Assembly (NCBI RefSeq): GCF_001006005.1
Contig: NZ_CP011254.1
Span: 1,364,001-1,428,000 of the forward strand
Reading direction: 5' to 3'
Source of the DNA: Serratia fonticola
GTDB taxonomy: Bacteria > Pseudomonadota > Gammaproteobacteria > Enterobacterales > Enterobacteriaceae
Length of the DNA stretch: 64,000 bases
Position 1 is the stretch's first letter; every line of letters starts with the position of its first letter. Positions 36,667 to 47,619 of this stretch are shown one piece after another. The notes beneath the pieces were generated by a model. That model made no database searches. It saw only the letters and a program-made list of their open reading frames with translations, and was not told the origin of the DNA. A program made the position numbers and the translations under genes.

Positions 36667-36840
36667 ATGGACTTGAAACAAACGTTACTGAAGAAGCTAC
36701 CGCGTTATGGATTGGGAACCTGGATGCATCAACACTTTGCCGAATTAGGCGGCGTCGAGTTGAAAATCCCGCCGCGCGGGGAGAAACCACCGCGCGATGT
36801 CACCTTTGGCGATGAAGATGAAGGAAACACGAAACCCTGA
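36667..36840 (+). CDS. Possible small protein of 57 residues, unknown
   Basis: The frame MDLKQTLLKKLPRYGLGTWM continues to an acidic, charged tail ending DEDEGNTKP. I do not recognise the product. Support comes from a very strong ribosome site (GGAGGAGG six bases before the ATG) and codon use like the neighbours. It is predicted to be soluble: basic at the start, acidic at the end, no membrane segment. It sits between the pckA terminator and the convergent envZ stop, so it would need its own promoter in the 110 bases upstream, which are occupied by repeats. E. coli has no gene here that I know of. It could be non-coding. Confidence 0.5.
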   Translation: MDLKQTLLKKLPRYGLGTWMHQHFAELGGVELKIPPRGEKPPRDVTFGDEDEGNTKP

Positions 36841-36874
36841 CCAGGCCACAATGCTGCGGCCTTAAGTCAGGATA

Positions 36875-38961
<2,087 letters not shown>

Positions 38962-39339
38962 TGTCTGACTCCCAAAGGCTGTATTGCCTGATTCTAGACT
39001 GTGGCCCGCACTTATGCATTGGCACCGCTGGCGGCTATTTGGCAACAGCCTCGTATTGTTCAAAAACTCCATCATTACTGACAGCGTTTAATGGTATATA
39101 TTCTAGACGAAATTGTTACAAAGCTTATTCTTTTGCCCAAATATCAACAATTTTCACTTAAACCGGAGCCGCAGATCGGTAAAAAACTTCCCGCTGCGTA
39201 TGATGTACACTCTTGGCAGAAAACCGCAAGACTGGCGAATTGGCAGTGTACCTCAGGTTTATAAAAAAAACGCCAACGGATATGGTGGCCGCTTTATGCG
39301 AGAATGCCCACTGCTCCTGTGATTCGATGATGGATGACA
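38962..39339. other. Divergent promoter region of ompR and greB
   Basis: These 378 bases carry no gene that I can support. The stretch 39080-39180 is AT-rich, which fits promoters for both directions. No palindrome or repeat stands out. Confidence 0.6.
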
Positions 39340-39822
39340 ATGAAAACATTGCTGATCACCCGTGAGGGTTACAACAAGCTCAAAAAAGAACTGGATTTCC
39401 TGTGGCGTGAAGACCGCCCGGAAGTGACCAAGAAAGTCACCTGGGCCGCCAGCCTGGGCGACCGTAGTGAAAATGCCGATTACCAATACAATAAAAAGCG
39501 GCTGCGTGAGATCGATCGCCGGGTGCGTTATCTCACCAAGTGCCTTGAGCAGCTGAAAATTGTCGATTATTCGCCACAACAGGCGGGCAAGGTGTTCTTT
39601 GGTGCCTGGGTAGAGATCGAGAATGACGATGGTGATACCAAACGCTTTCGCATCGTGGGTTACGACGAAATCTTTGGCCGTAAAGATTACATCTCCATCG
39701 ACTCACCAATGGCTCGCGCCTTGCTGAAAAAAGAGGTAGGGGATACGGCTACGGTTGAGACCCCGGCAGGTATTGCCTACTGGACGGTCAACGAGATCGA
39801 ATATATCAAAGACGAAGAATAG
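39340..39822 (+). CDS. greB: Transcription elongation factor GreB
   Basis: A 160-residue factor that lets backtracked RNA polymerase cleave its RNA. I chose the ATG at 39340 (MKTLLITREGYNKLKKELDF); another ATG two codons earlier is possible. The N-terminal coiled coil carries the acidic tip SLGDRSENADYQYNKKRLRE, and the C-terminal FKBP-like domain has YDEIFGRKDYISIDSPMARAL. The neighbour tex, also tied to RNA polymerase, follows on the same strand. Confidence 0.98.
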   Translation: MKTLLITREGYNKLKKELDFLWREDRPEVTKKVTWAASLGDRSENADYQYNKKRLREIDRRVRYLTKCLEQLKIVDYSPQQAGKVFFGAWVEIENDDGDTKRFRIVGYDEIFGRKDYISIDSPMARALLKKEVGDTATVETPAGIAYWTVNEIEYIKDEE

Positions 39823-39830
39823 TTGAGACC

Positions 39831-39854
39831 GTAGGGGCGCTGCATGCTGCGCCC
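39831..39854. repeat. Short palindromic repeat, GGGGCGC/GCATGC family, copy 5
   Basis: GTAGGGGCGCTGCATGCTGC followed by GCCC, one base different from copies 1 and 4. It lies eight bases after the greB stop, between greB and tex. Confidence 0.8.
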
Positions 39855-39947
39855 GTCAAAACCTCGGCCCTCTGGACTGGCATTTTCCCCCTGCAAAACG
39901 TATAACTATCCCCCTATCGATTATCGCTGCTAACAGATACCTGACTT

Positions 39948-42278
39948 ATGACTGATCCACTGAGCCGCATTATTGCAACCGAACTGCAGGCCCGCCCGGA
40001 GCAAGTTGACTCCGCCATCCGTCTGCTGGATGAAGGTAATACCGTGCCGTTTATCGCACGCTATCGTAAGGAAGTCACCGGGGGCCTGGATGATACCCAA
40101 CTGCGTCAGTTGGAGACTCGTCTGGGCTATCTGCGTGAACTGGAAGATCGCCGCCAAACCATCCTCAAGTCCATTGAAGATCAGGGTAAACTGACCGAAC
40201 AGTTGGCGGGGGCAATCAACGCCACACAAAGCAAAACCGAACTCGAAGACCTTTACCTGCCCTACAAACCGAAACGCCGCACCCGTGGGCAGATCGCTAT
40301 TGAAGCCGGTCTGGAGCCGCTGGCAGACTCCCTGTGGCAAGATCCGCAACAGCAGCCAGAACAGTTGGCCGAAGGATTTGTCGATGCCGAGAAAGGCGTG
40401 GCAGACGTCAAAGCGGCGCTGGACGGCGCACGCTACATCCTGATGGAACGCTTTGCCGAAGACGCGACCCTACTGGCCAAGGTGCGTGACTACCTGTGGA
40501 AAAACGCCCATCTGGTGTCCAAGGTTGTCGAGGGTAAAGAAGAGGAAGGCGCGAAATTCCGCGACTACTTCGATCACCACGAACCAATTGCGCAAGTGCC
40601 TTCACACCGTGCGCTGGCAATGTTCCGTGGCCGCAATGAAGGCGTGCTGCAACTGGCGCTGAACGCCGATCCGCAGTTTGAAGAAACCCCGCGTGAAAGC
40701 CAGGGCGAGCTGATTATCACCAACCATCTCAACCTGCGCCTGAACAACGCGCCGGCAGATGCCTGGCGTAAATCCGTGGTTAACTGGACGTGGCGCATCA
40801 AGGTGTTGCTGCATCTGGAAACCGAGCTGATGAGCACCCTGCGTGAGCGTGCGGAAGACGAAGCGATCAACGTTTTCGCCCGCAACATGCACGATCTGCT
40901 GATGGCAGCCCCGGCCGGTATGCGCGCTACCATGGGCCTGGATCCTGGCCTGCGCACTGGCGTTAAAGTGGCGGTGGTGGATGCTACCGGCAAGCTGGTT
41001 GCCACCGATACCGTTTATCCGCACACCGGGCAGGCAGCCAAAGCCGCTGCGGTCGTTGCCGCGTTGTGCATCAAACACAAGGTTGAGCTGGTTGCCATCG
41101 GTAACGGCACCGCATCACGCGAGACCGAGCGTTTCTTTGCCGAGCTGCAACAGCAGTTCCCGGACGTTAAAGCCCAGAAAGTGATCGTCAGCGAGGCCGG
41201 AGCTTCGGTGTATTCCGCTTCCGAGCTGGCCGCGTTGGAGTTCCCGAACCTGGACGTTTCGCTGCGCGGTGCGGTTTCCATCGCCCGCCGTCTGCAAGAT
41301 CCACTGGCCGAACTGGTTAAGATCGATCCGAAATCTATCGGCGTGGGCCAATACCAACACGACGTCAGCCAAAGCCAGTTAGCCAAGAAGCTGGACTCGG
41401 TAGTGGAAGACTGTGTGAACGCCGTTGGCGTTGACCTGAACACCGCCTCTGTGCCGCTGCTGACCCGCGTAGCTGGCCTGACGCGCATGATGGCGCAAAA
41501 TATCGTCACCTGGCGTGATGAGAATGGCCGCTTCAGCAACCGTGAACAACTGCTGAAAGTGAGCCGTTTGGGGCCAAAAGCCTTCGAGCAGTGCGCGGGC
41601 TTCCTGCGTATCAACCACGGCGATAACCCGCTGGATGCCTCAACCGTTCACCCGGAAACCTACCCGGTGGTGGAACGCATTCTGGCCGCGACCCGCCAGG
41701 CTCTGCAAGATTTGATGGGCAACCCGAGCGCGGTACGCAGCCTGAAAGCCAGCGACTTTACCGATGAGAAATTCGGCGTACCGACGGTCACCGACATCCT
41801 GAAAGAGCTGGAAAAACCGGGCCGTGATCCGCGCCCGGAATTCAAAACGGCTACCTTCGCCGAAGGGGTGGAAACCCTCAACGACCTGCAGGTGGGCATG
41901 ATCCTGGAAGGCTCGGTCACCAACGTCACCAACTTTGGTGCCTTTGTTGATATCGGCGTCCATCAGGATGGCCTGGTGCATATCTCGTCATTGGCGGACA
42001 AGTTCGTTGAAGATCCGCATACCGTGGTGAAAGCCGGCGATATCGTCAAGGTGAAGGTGATGGAGGTCGATCTGCAGCGTAAGCGTATCGCACTGAGCAT
42101 GCGCCTGGATGAGCAGCCGGGTGAAGGTTCACCACGCCGTGGCGGGGGCAATAATAACGCTCCAGCTCGCGATAAAAACTCACGCCCTGCAGCCAATAAG
42201 CCTAAACCACGCAACAGCACCCCGGCAGGTAACAGCGCCATGGGTGACGCGCTGGCCGCTGCATTTGGCAAGAAATAA
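39948..42278 (+). CDS. tex: Tex, RNA-binding transcription accessory protein (YhgF)
   Basis: A 776-residue nucleic-acid-binding protein related to eukaryotic Spt6. Domains in order: an N-terminal helical Tex domain ([20 protein letters not shown]), a YqgF/RNase H-like fold ([22 protein letters not shown]), helix-hairpin-helix repeats ([22 protein letters not shown]) and a C-terminal S1 RNA-binding domain ([24 protein letters not shown]). A basic, Asn/Pro-rich tail follows. In E. coli feoA is the next gene; here a chaperone module intervenes. Confidence 0.96.
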   Translation: MTDPLSRIIATELQARPEQVDSAIRLLDEGNTVPFIARYRKEVTGGLDDTQLRQLETRLGYLRELEDRRQTILKSIEDQGKLTEQLAGAINATQSKTELEDLYLPYKPKRRTRGQIAIEAGLEPLADSLWQDPQQQPEQLAEGFVDAEKGVADVKAALDGARYILMERFAEDATLLAKVRDYLWKNAHLVSKVVEGKEEEGAKFRDYFDHHEPIAQVPSHRALAMFRGRNEGVLQLALNADPQFEETPRESQGELIITNHLNLRLNNAPADAWRKSVVNWTWRIKVLLHLETELMSTLRERAEDEAINVFARNMHDLLMAAPAGMRATMGLDPGLRTGVKVAVVDATGKLVATDTVYPHTGQAAKAAAVVAALCIKHKVELVAIGNGTASRETERFFAELQQQFPDVKAQKVIVSEAGASVYSASELAALEFPNLDVSLRGAVSIARRLQDPLAELVKIDPKSIGVGQYQHDVSQSQLAKKLDSVVEDCVNAVGVDLNTASVPLLTRVAGLTRMMAQNIVTWRDENGRFSNREQLLKVSRLGPKAFEQCAGFLRINHGDNPLDASTVHPETYPVVERILAATRQALQDLMGNPSAVRSLKASDFTDEKFGVPTVTDILKELEKPGRDPRPEFKTATFAEGVETLNDLQVGMILEGSVTNVTNFGAFVDIGVHQDGLVHISSLADKFVEDPHTVVKAGDIVKVKVMEVDLQRKRIALSMRLDEQPGEGSPRRGGGNNNAPARDKNSRPAANKPKPRNSTPAGNSAMGDALAAAFGKK

Positions 42279-42284
42279 TGAGCT

Positions 42285-42308
42285 GAGGGGATAAACCCTT
42301 ATCCCCTC
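42285..42308 (+). terminator. Hairpin after tex
   Basis: A perfect 10-bp stem, GAGGGGATAA with TTATCCCCTC, around ACCC starts six bases after the tex stop. The T-run is short (CTTCGGCTGTCTCTT), so it is a probable but not ideal terminator. Confidence 0.65.
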
Positions 42309-42314
42309 CTTCGG

Positions 42315-42348
42315 CTGTCTCTTGGACAAACCTCCTGTTCAAGAGACA
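42315..42348. repeat. Inverted repeat with CTGTCTCTT-type ends
   Basis: TGTCTCTTGGAC and GTTCAAGAGACA face each other around nine bases. The outer CTGTCTCTT resembles the ends of IS50/Tn5-type transposons, as if only the ends remained. No 9-bp target duplication flanks it, so a plain hairpin is equally possible. Confidence 0.4.
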
Positions 42349-42448
42349 TCGCTGGCTTATAGATCGTCTCTCCGTTCGGGCCCCTACCTGACTTAATCGG
42401 CAGGCCGCTGATGCCGATATAAAACAGGGATTTATTGGAACTTGATTG

Positions 42449-43156
42449 ATGGAACAACACTATCAGCATTGGCTAATGGCTCTTTCCGCTCCCATGGTGG
42501 CGCTGAATGCAGATAACGGCCCAACCTTTGATTCACCCAAATTTTATCCCTTCGAGACGACCGTCGATTTGACCGATAGCTGGGGGATCGCCTCGCGTTC
42601 TGAAGTGATAAACATGATAATTCGCATGGCGGATGGAGGACATGCGAGAGATCTGGCGCACCACTATTTTCTCTGGCATCGCCTCAGCCCGACCCAATGG
42701 CAGGAACGTGTAGAGCAAAATTCAGCGGAAGAACAGGTGTTGATGCAAATAGTCGCTGATACGGCGGTTATTTGTGGTGATGGTGGGATCCATTCCTGGG
42801 ACCTTGGGCGAATGGGATTTCTTTGTCGCATTGCTCTGCTTAATGGCTGGTTTACCGCCGAGGAAAACCTGTGGTTCCATACTCGGCTAGCATTGCGTGC
42901 ACGCCACTATTACGCCAATTGGGAGAGCTATTTCGCCGCGTTTTTCGTTGGCCGAGCCTATTGGCAATCATTAAATCAGGAGACCCCTGAGCAACAGCAA
43001 TATGCTTTTTGCCATTACAGTGGAACGAAAAACTATATTCAGATGCAACAGCACCTCTATTGCCAAGACGATAGCCCTCTTAAACATCTGGCCTGGCATA
43101 TTGACTGCCATGAAATGGATAAACCGGCATCCCTGGAAGAGGTTGACTGGTCATGA
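42449..43156 (+). CDS. DUF1266 domain protein (YbeU/YbeR-like)
   Basis: A 235-residue cytoplasmic protein. I chose the ATG at 42449 (MEQHYQHWLMALSAPMVALN); a TTG one codon earlier is possible. The conserved block runs DSWGIASRSEVINMIIRMADGGH through GIHSWDLGRMGFLCRIALLNGWF, which is the DUF1266 family core (Trp/Asp-rich helices). Function is unknown. In E. coli, DUF1266 genes ybeR and ybeU sit directly before the J-protein genes djlB and djlC, which lead to hscC. The same order here (stop overlapping the J-protein start, ATGA) supports a joint role with the chaperone. Confidence 0.88.
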   Translation: MEQHYQHWLMALSAPMVALNADNGPTFDSPKFYPFETTVDLTDSWGIASRSEVINMIIRMADGGHARDLAHHYFLWHRLSPTQWQERVEQNSAEEQVLMQIVADTAVICGDGGIHSWDLGRMGFLCRIALLNGWFTAEENLWFHTRLALRARHYYANWESYFAAFFVGRAYWQSLNQETPEQQQYAFCHYSGTKNYIQMQQHLYCQDDSPLKHLAWHIDCHEMDKPASLEEVDWS

Positions 43157-45876
43157 ATCAACGTTGCTGGCAAATATTAGGCATTGAGCCAACGGACGAT
43201 CAGCAGGCCATTCGCGCCGCCTATCGCAGTAAGCTCCCCGACCATCATCCTGAAAATGACCCGAGCGGGTTTCAGTTATTACGTCAGGCTTTTGAGCACG
43301 CGCGAAAACTGGCCGAGACCCCGTTTATGCTGCGTTCTGCACACAGTGCTGAAGATGACGGTCCTCATGATGAGGGAACAACTCAACTCGAACAGGCCCC
43401 CGAGCCGCCGCCATCCGCTGCAGAATCATTATTCGAGAGCATGCTGGCCCAATTCGACGCTCTGTTGAATACCCCGGAAACGCGTTATCAGCCACAAAGC
43501 TGGCATCGCTATATCGCTCAGTTGGATCAGTACGATATTGCGCTCATTGATCGGCTGCGCTGGCATCTGCTCGATCGGGTTTACCACTCAGCATGTATCT
43601 CCACCGACTGCGTCAGACTATTAGCAGACCGTTTGAACTGGCGGCATCGCCTGAATGAACTGGAGCAGGACGACGCGGCCAGGATGGATGATTATTTAGA
43701 CTATATCGCCCGCGCCGATATCTTCGATCTTTCCACACTGTCGTCAATCAGTCTGCCTGCTCAAGTAGAAACCGTTGCCTTCTTCCGCCATGCGTATCAT
43801 CTGTACTGGAATGAGCCAGAGTGGATGCTGCGTTTACTGCTGAGTAATCCATCAGTGATTTACTGGCCTGATTGCCCACGGTTGATGAAACAGCTGGCGC
43901 AATGGTACAGCCTGGCAGAAGTTCCCAGCGAAACGTTGCGGGATCACTGTTTGGCACAGCTGGAGCTGGACGCAGAGAATAGCGATTGGTTGTACCTGGC
44001 TGCCAGGCATTGTGCTTTGCTGCAGGATAATCAGCGGGCGTTTGATTATTGGCTACAGCTATATCGGTTAGAGCAGCATGCGCAGGCCGAGCAAGGGTTA
44101 TTGGATTGGTGCCGTGAACAACATCCAGCTTATCTACCGCTGTTGATCCAGGCTTTTGATCGGCCGGTTTACCCTGCGGCGGCAGGGATAGCGGCAGATG
44201 ATGAGATGCAGGATTACCTGACCCCGACCCAAACGGTACAGACTTTGGTACGCTGGGGAGAGGCCGCTCAGTTAAACTGGGCAGAAGTGCCGATTGCCCA
44301 GGCTTATATCTATTGGAAATCCGGTAACGGTCATGTCGGTGTGATGTATGACCAGCTAATGCTTGATGATGGTTCCGACCCTCTGCGATTACTCTACCGC
44401 CACGCCTGCATGCTAACCTTGGGTAATGAAGGCCTGTTGCAGCAAATTATTGACCAACCCACACCGGCCGCTCCCCTAGAGGCCCTGATCCTGCAAGGGC
44501 TGCAATCTCAGGCGGCACAGCGGCTGGCATGGTTGAATGATTCGAGCGTCATTGCCAACTTCATTCAGTGGCTGGATGGCCCAATTGACCACCAGCTGCC
44601 AGAGAGATACACCGATACTGACTCCGCCAGCTGGCATCAAGCCGTCTTCTGGCTGCGGCAATGGCGTTACCTGTCACCAGCACGATTGAACCGCTTGTAT
44701 CAGGAGCCGGCGTTTAGTACACAGCTTGGCACCATCAATGACTGGTTGAATTATTTAGCTGCCGTGGACCAGATTGAGATCCCACCGTTTAGCGACGCTA
44801 CCGCACCCTGGGATCAATACCGGCAAACCTGTTTACTGGTGCTATTACTCAACGGGGCGGCCGGGCATATCGATACTGTCCGTCAGATAAACCACTTAAC
44901 GCTCAGTGAACAACATCCCGTCTACGAACTGTACCCATTAATCCGGCAACTCGACCCGGCAAAGGGTGACCTGGTCTGGCAGCTCGAGCAACAACTGAGG
45001 TTGGATAACCGTCTGCACTACCTTTGCTGGTTGGAATTACCCGTATCTATTAACCCGTTTTTGCTCCGCGTACAGAGCCAGTCAGAGCTGTGCAACTGCA
45101 CTAATGTCGATCATTTCTATCATCGTGTTGCCAGTTGGCCTGATGAGATAGAACAGGCTCCGATAGCCGAGCAAGCCTTGCTTCACGCATTTTTACTGCG
45201 CCATGGCGACCAGTCAATACAGGACAGAAGCCGGGAGGCGCTTGAACGGTTAGACTGCGGCAATCAGGGGGAAGCGGAGCTACGGCAGGCATTGCTTAAC
45301 GGTAAAAAGCCCAAAGCCCTGGGGAACTCAACGCTGTTTGCCCGGGACTCATTGCTGACCAAAATAGCTCAGGTTGGCTATCGCCTGTATGACTACGATT
45401 GGGATAAGTTGGATCAAGATGAACGTCAGCAGCTGATGGCCTGCCTGGCAGATAACCGCCTCTCCCCCATTCTGCGATTGAATGCCGGGTTATTAGTGCA
45501 GCTATCGGAGCAGCGCGTCATTGAAAAACAGCGTGCGAAAGAGCAAAGACCAGACACTCGCTTCTGGCAGTTCTGGCAATTTGACCGACGCATCAACCGC
45601 CTGGGGCTGCTGGCTCAGCTGACGCTAGTACCGCTGGTGATGGTTGCGGTTTACCTACTGTTCATCAACGTGCTTTCGGCCTGGGTCATTATCGGGTTAC
45701 TACTGCTCAATACGTTCAGCGCACTGCTGCGGCGCAGTCATGATTTAAACCGTAAATACCCGGTCTTTGAAGCGGTGTTGCTGATATGCATGCCCTATCT
45801 GATCCTGCTGTATCTGCTGCTCCCCGGCGTGAAGCACGCGAACCAATATGGCCCGCAGCCAGGAGAAAAACGCTGA
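43153..45876 (+). CDS. Large membrane-anchored J-domain protein, DjlB/DjlC-like
   Basis: A 907-residue protein with an N-terminal J domain (CWQILGIEPTDDQQAIRAAY, then a helix with HPE at 32-34). The J-domain loop is normally HPD; Asp is replaced by Glu here. A long alpha-helical middle part of unknown fold, rich in Leu, Trp and Gln, spans about 90-790. The C-terminus has three hydrophobic segments (LGLLAQLTLVPLVMVAVYLLFI, AWVIIGLLLLNTFSALL, AVLLICMPYLILLYLLLPG). E. coli DjlB and DjlC share the plan but are about half as long. The likely partner is the Hsp70 HscC encoded convergently next door. It is co-transcribed with the DUF1266 gene. Confidence 0.85.
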   Translation: MNQRCWQILGIEPTDDQQAIRAAYRSKLPDHHPENDPSGFQLLRQAFEHARKLAETPFMLRSAHSAEDDGPHDEGTTQLEQAPEPPPSAAESLFESMLAQFDALLNTPETRYQPQSWHRYIAQLDQYDIALIDRLRWHLLDRVYHSACISTDCVRLLADRLNWRHRLNELEQDDAARMDDYLDYIARADIFDLSTLSSISLPAQVETVAFFRHAYHLYWNEPEWMLRLLLSNPSVIYWPDCPRLMKQLAQWYSLAEVPSETLRDHCLAQLELDAENSDWLYLAARHCALLQDNQRAFDYWLQLYRLEQHAQAEQGLLDWCREQHPAYLPLLIQAFDRPVYPAAAGIAADDEMQDYLTPTQTVQTLVRWGEAAQLNWAEVPIAQAYIYWKSGNGHVGVMYDQLMLDDGSDPLRLLYRHACMLTLGNEGLLQQIIDQPTPAAPLEALILQGLQSQAAQRLAWLNDSSVIANFIQWLDGPIDHQLPERYTDTDSASWHQAVFWLRQWRYLSPARLNRLYQEPAFSTQLGTINDWLNYLAAVDQIEIPPFSDATAPWDQYRQTCLLVLLLNGAAGHIDTVRQINHLTLSEQHPVYELYPLIRQLDPAKGDLVWQLEQQLRLDNRLHYLCWLELPVSINPFLLRVQSQSELCNCTNVDHFYHRVASWPDEIEQAPIAEQALLHAFLLRHGDQSIQDRSREALERLDCGNQGEAELRQALLNGKKPKALGNSTLFARDSLLTKIAQVGYRLYDYDWDKLDQDERQQLMACLADNRLSPILRLNAGLLVQLSEQRVIEKQRAKEQRPDTRFWQFWQFDRRINRLGLLAQLTLVPLVMVAVYLLFINVLSAWVIIGLLLLNTFSALLRRSHDLNRKYPVFEAVLLICMPYLILLYLLLPGVKHANQYGPQPGEKR

Positions 45877-45892
45877 GGATTGTGGCTTGAGG

Positions 45893-45922
45893 AACTGCCC
45901 CCAACGTTTTATGGGGGCAGTT
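45893..45922. terminator. Hairpin between the convergent J-protein and hscC genes
   Basis: AACTGCCCCC and GGGGGCAGTT form a perfect 10-bp stem around a ten-base loop. It lies between the two convergent stops. Neither strand shows a proper T-run, so termination here may be partial. Confidence 0.55.
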
Positions 45923-45927
45923 GACGT

Positions 45928-47619
45928 TCAAAAACTCATCTCGTCCAGAAAACGTTCCAGCCGCAGGCGTATGGGCTGGATTTTTTGCTCCTGCTGGCTA
46001 ACCAACACCGCTTCAAACTCCTGCAACCACAAACCGATCTGCATACGCTCATCCCCCAGTGACTGCGCCCAGGCTTTTTCCAGCCGAGCTTGCAAGGTAC
46101 GGTTAGACAGCGTATCGCGTGGATGCACTTTTAGCTCCTGCAAACGCTGCTGACTTTGTTTTCGCTGTTCTGGGCTCAGACCAATGGGGCTGTGGTCGAT
46201 CACTTTTGAGAAGGAGTCACCACTGTCTGGCAGATGGACATCAACCTCTAACAGCCCATTGATATCGTAACTGAAACGAACGTCCAGTGATTGAATATGG
46301 CCGTTAGGTTTTACCGGCACGGTAAACTCATCCACCAGGATATTGTTGTCAACATGTGGGCTTTCACCCTGATAGATCGCTATCCGGATCGCCTTTTGCT
46401 CCACATGCGTCGTGGTGAAGCTTTCAACCCGTGAAGTCGGGACCACGGTATTACGTTCCAGGATCGGTGAGAAAATCCCATGCCGATCCGCATTCGAGGT
46501 AGCGATGCCCAGCGTATAGGGGCAGACATCCGTCAGGATCACTTCGTCGATATTCTGATCGCGCAGGCGGCAGGCGGCATGTACTGCGGCACCTAGCGCT
46601 ACGATGGTTCTGGGATCGAGGTGCTGATGCGGCAACTGACCAAATAGCTTCACCACCAGTTTTTGGATGGTGTTCAGCTTAGTGGCTCCGCCGACCAATA
46701 CCAGGTGATCCATCTGCTGCGGTTGCAAACGAGCATCGTGCAACACCTGTTCAATCGGTGCGCGCAGGCGATTAAGCAGTGGCAACCAGATCTCCCCTGC
46801 TTTACGTTCATCCAGCTCTATTTCCCATTGCCGATCCTGCCATTGCCAATGCAGCTGATGCGAGCCCTGTTGCTGATTAAGTTGGCATTTCCACTGCTCG
46901 ACGCAATCATACAACCGTGCCATATCATGGGGCGCGATCTGCGAGGCGTTCAGTTGCCATTCGTTGAGGCAGGCTTTAATGATTGCCTGGGTAAAATCTT
47001 CACCGCCAAGATAGTTATCCCCCGCAGAAGCGTGCACCTCAATCAGCGGCAGATCATATTCCAATACCGTGACGTCAAAAGTGCCTCCACCCAGGTCAAA
47101 CACCAAAGTACGGCCAACCCCCTGGGTGTGCAGGCCATAAGCCATCGAAGCCGCAGTCGGTTCATTAATCAGCCGCACCGCATTTAAACCGGCCAGCTCA
47201 GCGGCAAAACGGGTCTGCTTGCGTTGCTCATCGCTAAAATAGGCAGGTACCGAAATCACCACGTCGCGGATCGGCTGGCCAAGAAAACTCTCTGCGTCTG
47301 ATTTCAGCGATTTCAGCACGATCGCCGATAGCTCTGGGGCGTCAAACGTCTGTTGATCCAGTTTGAATTTCTTCTTGCTGCCCATGTAACGTTTAAACAA
47401 CGCTGCCGTCTTTTGTGGGTGGGTCGTCAGGCGAGATAACGCAGAGCGGCCAACCAATATTGACCCATCTTCATCAATGCTGACGACCGAGGGGGTAAGA
47501 AATTCATTGAGCGCGTTGGGGATTAAGCGCGACTCCCCGTCTTGCCAGACACTGATCAGGCTATTGGTGGTGCCTAAATCGATGCCGATTGCCGGGGTAG
47601 CGTCATGCTGCTGTAACAT
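45928..47619 (-). CDS. hscC: Hsp70-family chaperone HscC
   Basis: A 563-residue specialised Hsp70 (E. coli about 556), shorter than DnaK. I chose the start at 47619 (MLQQHDATPAIGIDLGTTNS), which places the phosphate-1 loop at the usual distance and has AGGTCAGGA upstream; the frame could start 27 codons earlier at 47700. The ATPase domain carries IGIDLGTTNSLISVW, VVISVPAYFSDEQRKQT, RLINEPTAASMAYG and FDLGGGTFDVTVLEYD. The substrate domain follows (ILTDVCPYTLGI, GIFSPILERNTVVP) with a shortened lid. In E. coli HscC works with DjlB/DjlC and acts without GrpE-type exchange. Here it faces the J-protein operon tail to tail. Confidence 0.95.
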   Translation of the reverse strand: MLQQHDATPAIGIDLGTTNSLISVWQDGESRLIPNALNEFLTPSVVSIDEDGSILVGRSALSRLTTHPQKTAALFKRYMGSKKKFKLDQQTFDAPELSAIVLKSLKSDAESFLGQPIRDVVISVPAYFSDEQRKQTRFAAELAGLNAVRLINEPTAASMAYGLHTQGVGRTLVFDLGGGTFDVTVLEYDLPLIEVHASAGDNYLGGEDFTQAIIKACLNEWQLNASQIAPHDMARLYDCVEQWKCQLNQQQGSHQLHWQWQDRQWEIELDERKAGEIWLPLLNRLRAPIEQVLHDARLQPQQMDHLVLVGGATKLNTIQKLVVKLFGQLPHQHLDPRTIVALGAAVHAACRLRDQNIDEVILTDVCPYTLGIATSNADRHGIFSPILERNTVVPTSRVESFTTTHVEQKAIRIAIYQGESPHVDNNILVDEFTVPVKPNGHIQSLDVRFSYDINGLLEVDVHLPDSGDSFSKVIDHSPIGLSPEQRKQSQQRLQELKVHPRDTLSNRTLQARLEKAWAQSLGDERMQIGLWLQEFEAVLVSQQEQKIQPIRLRLERFLDEMSF

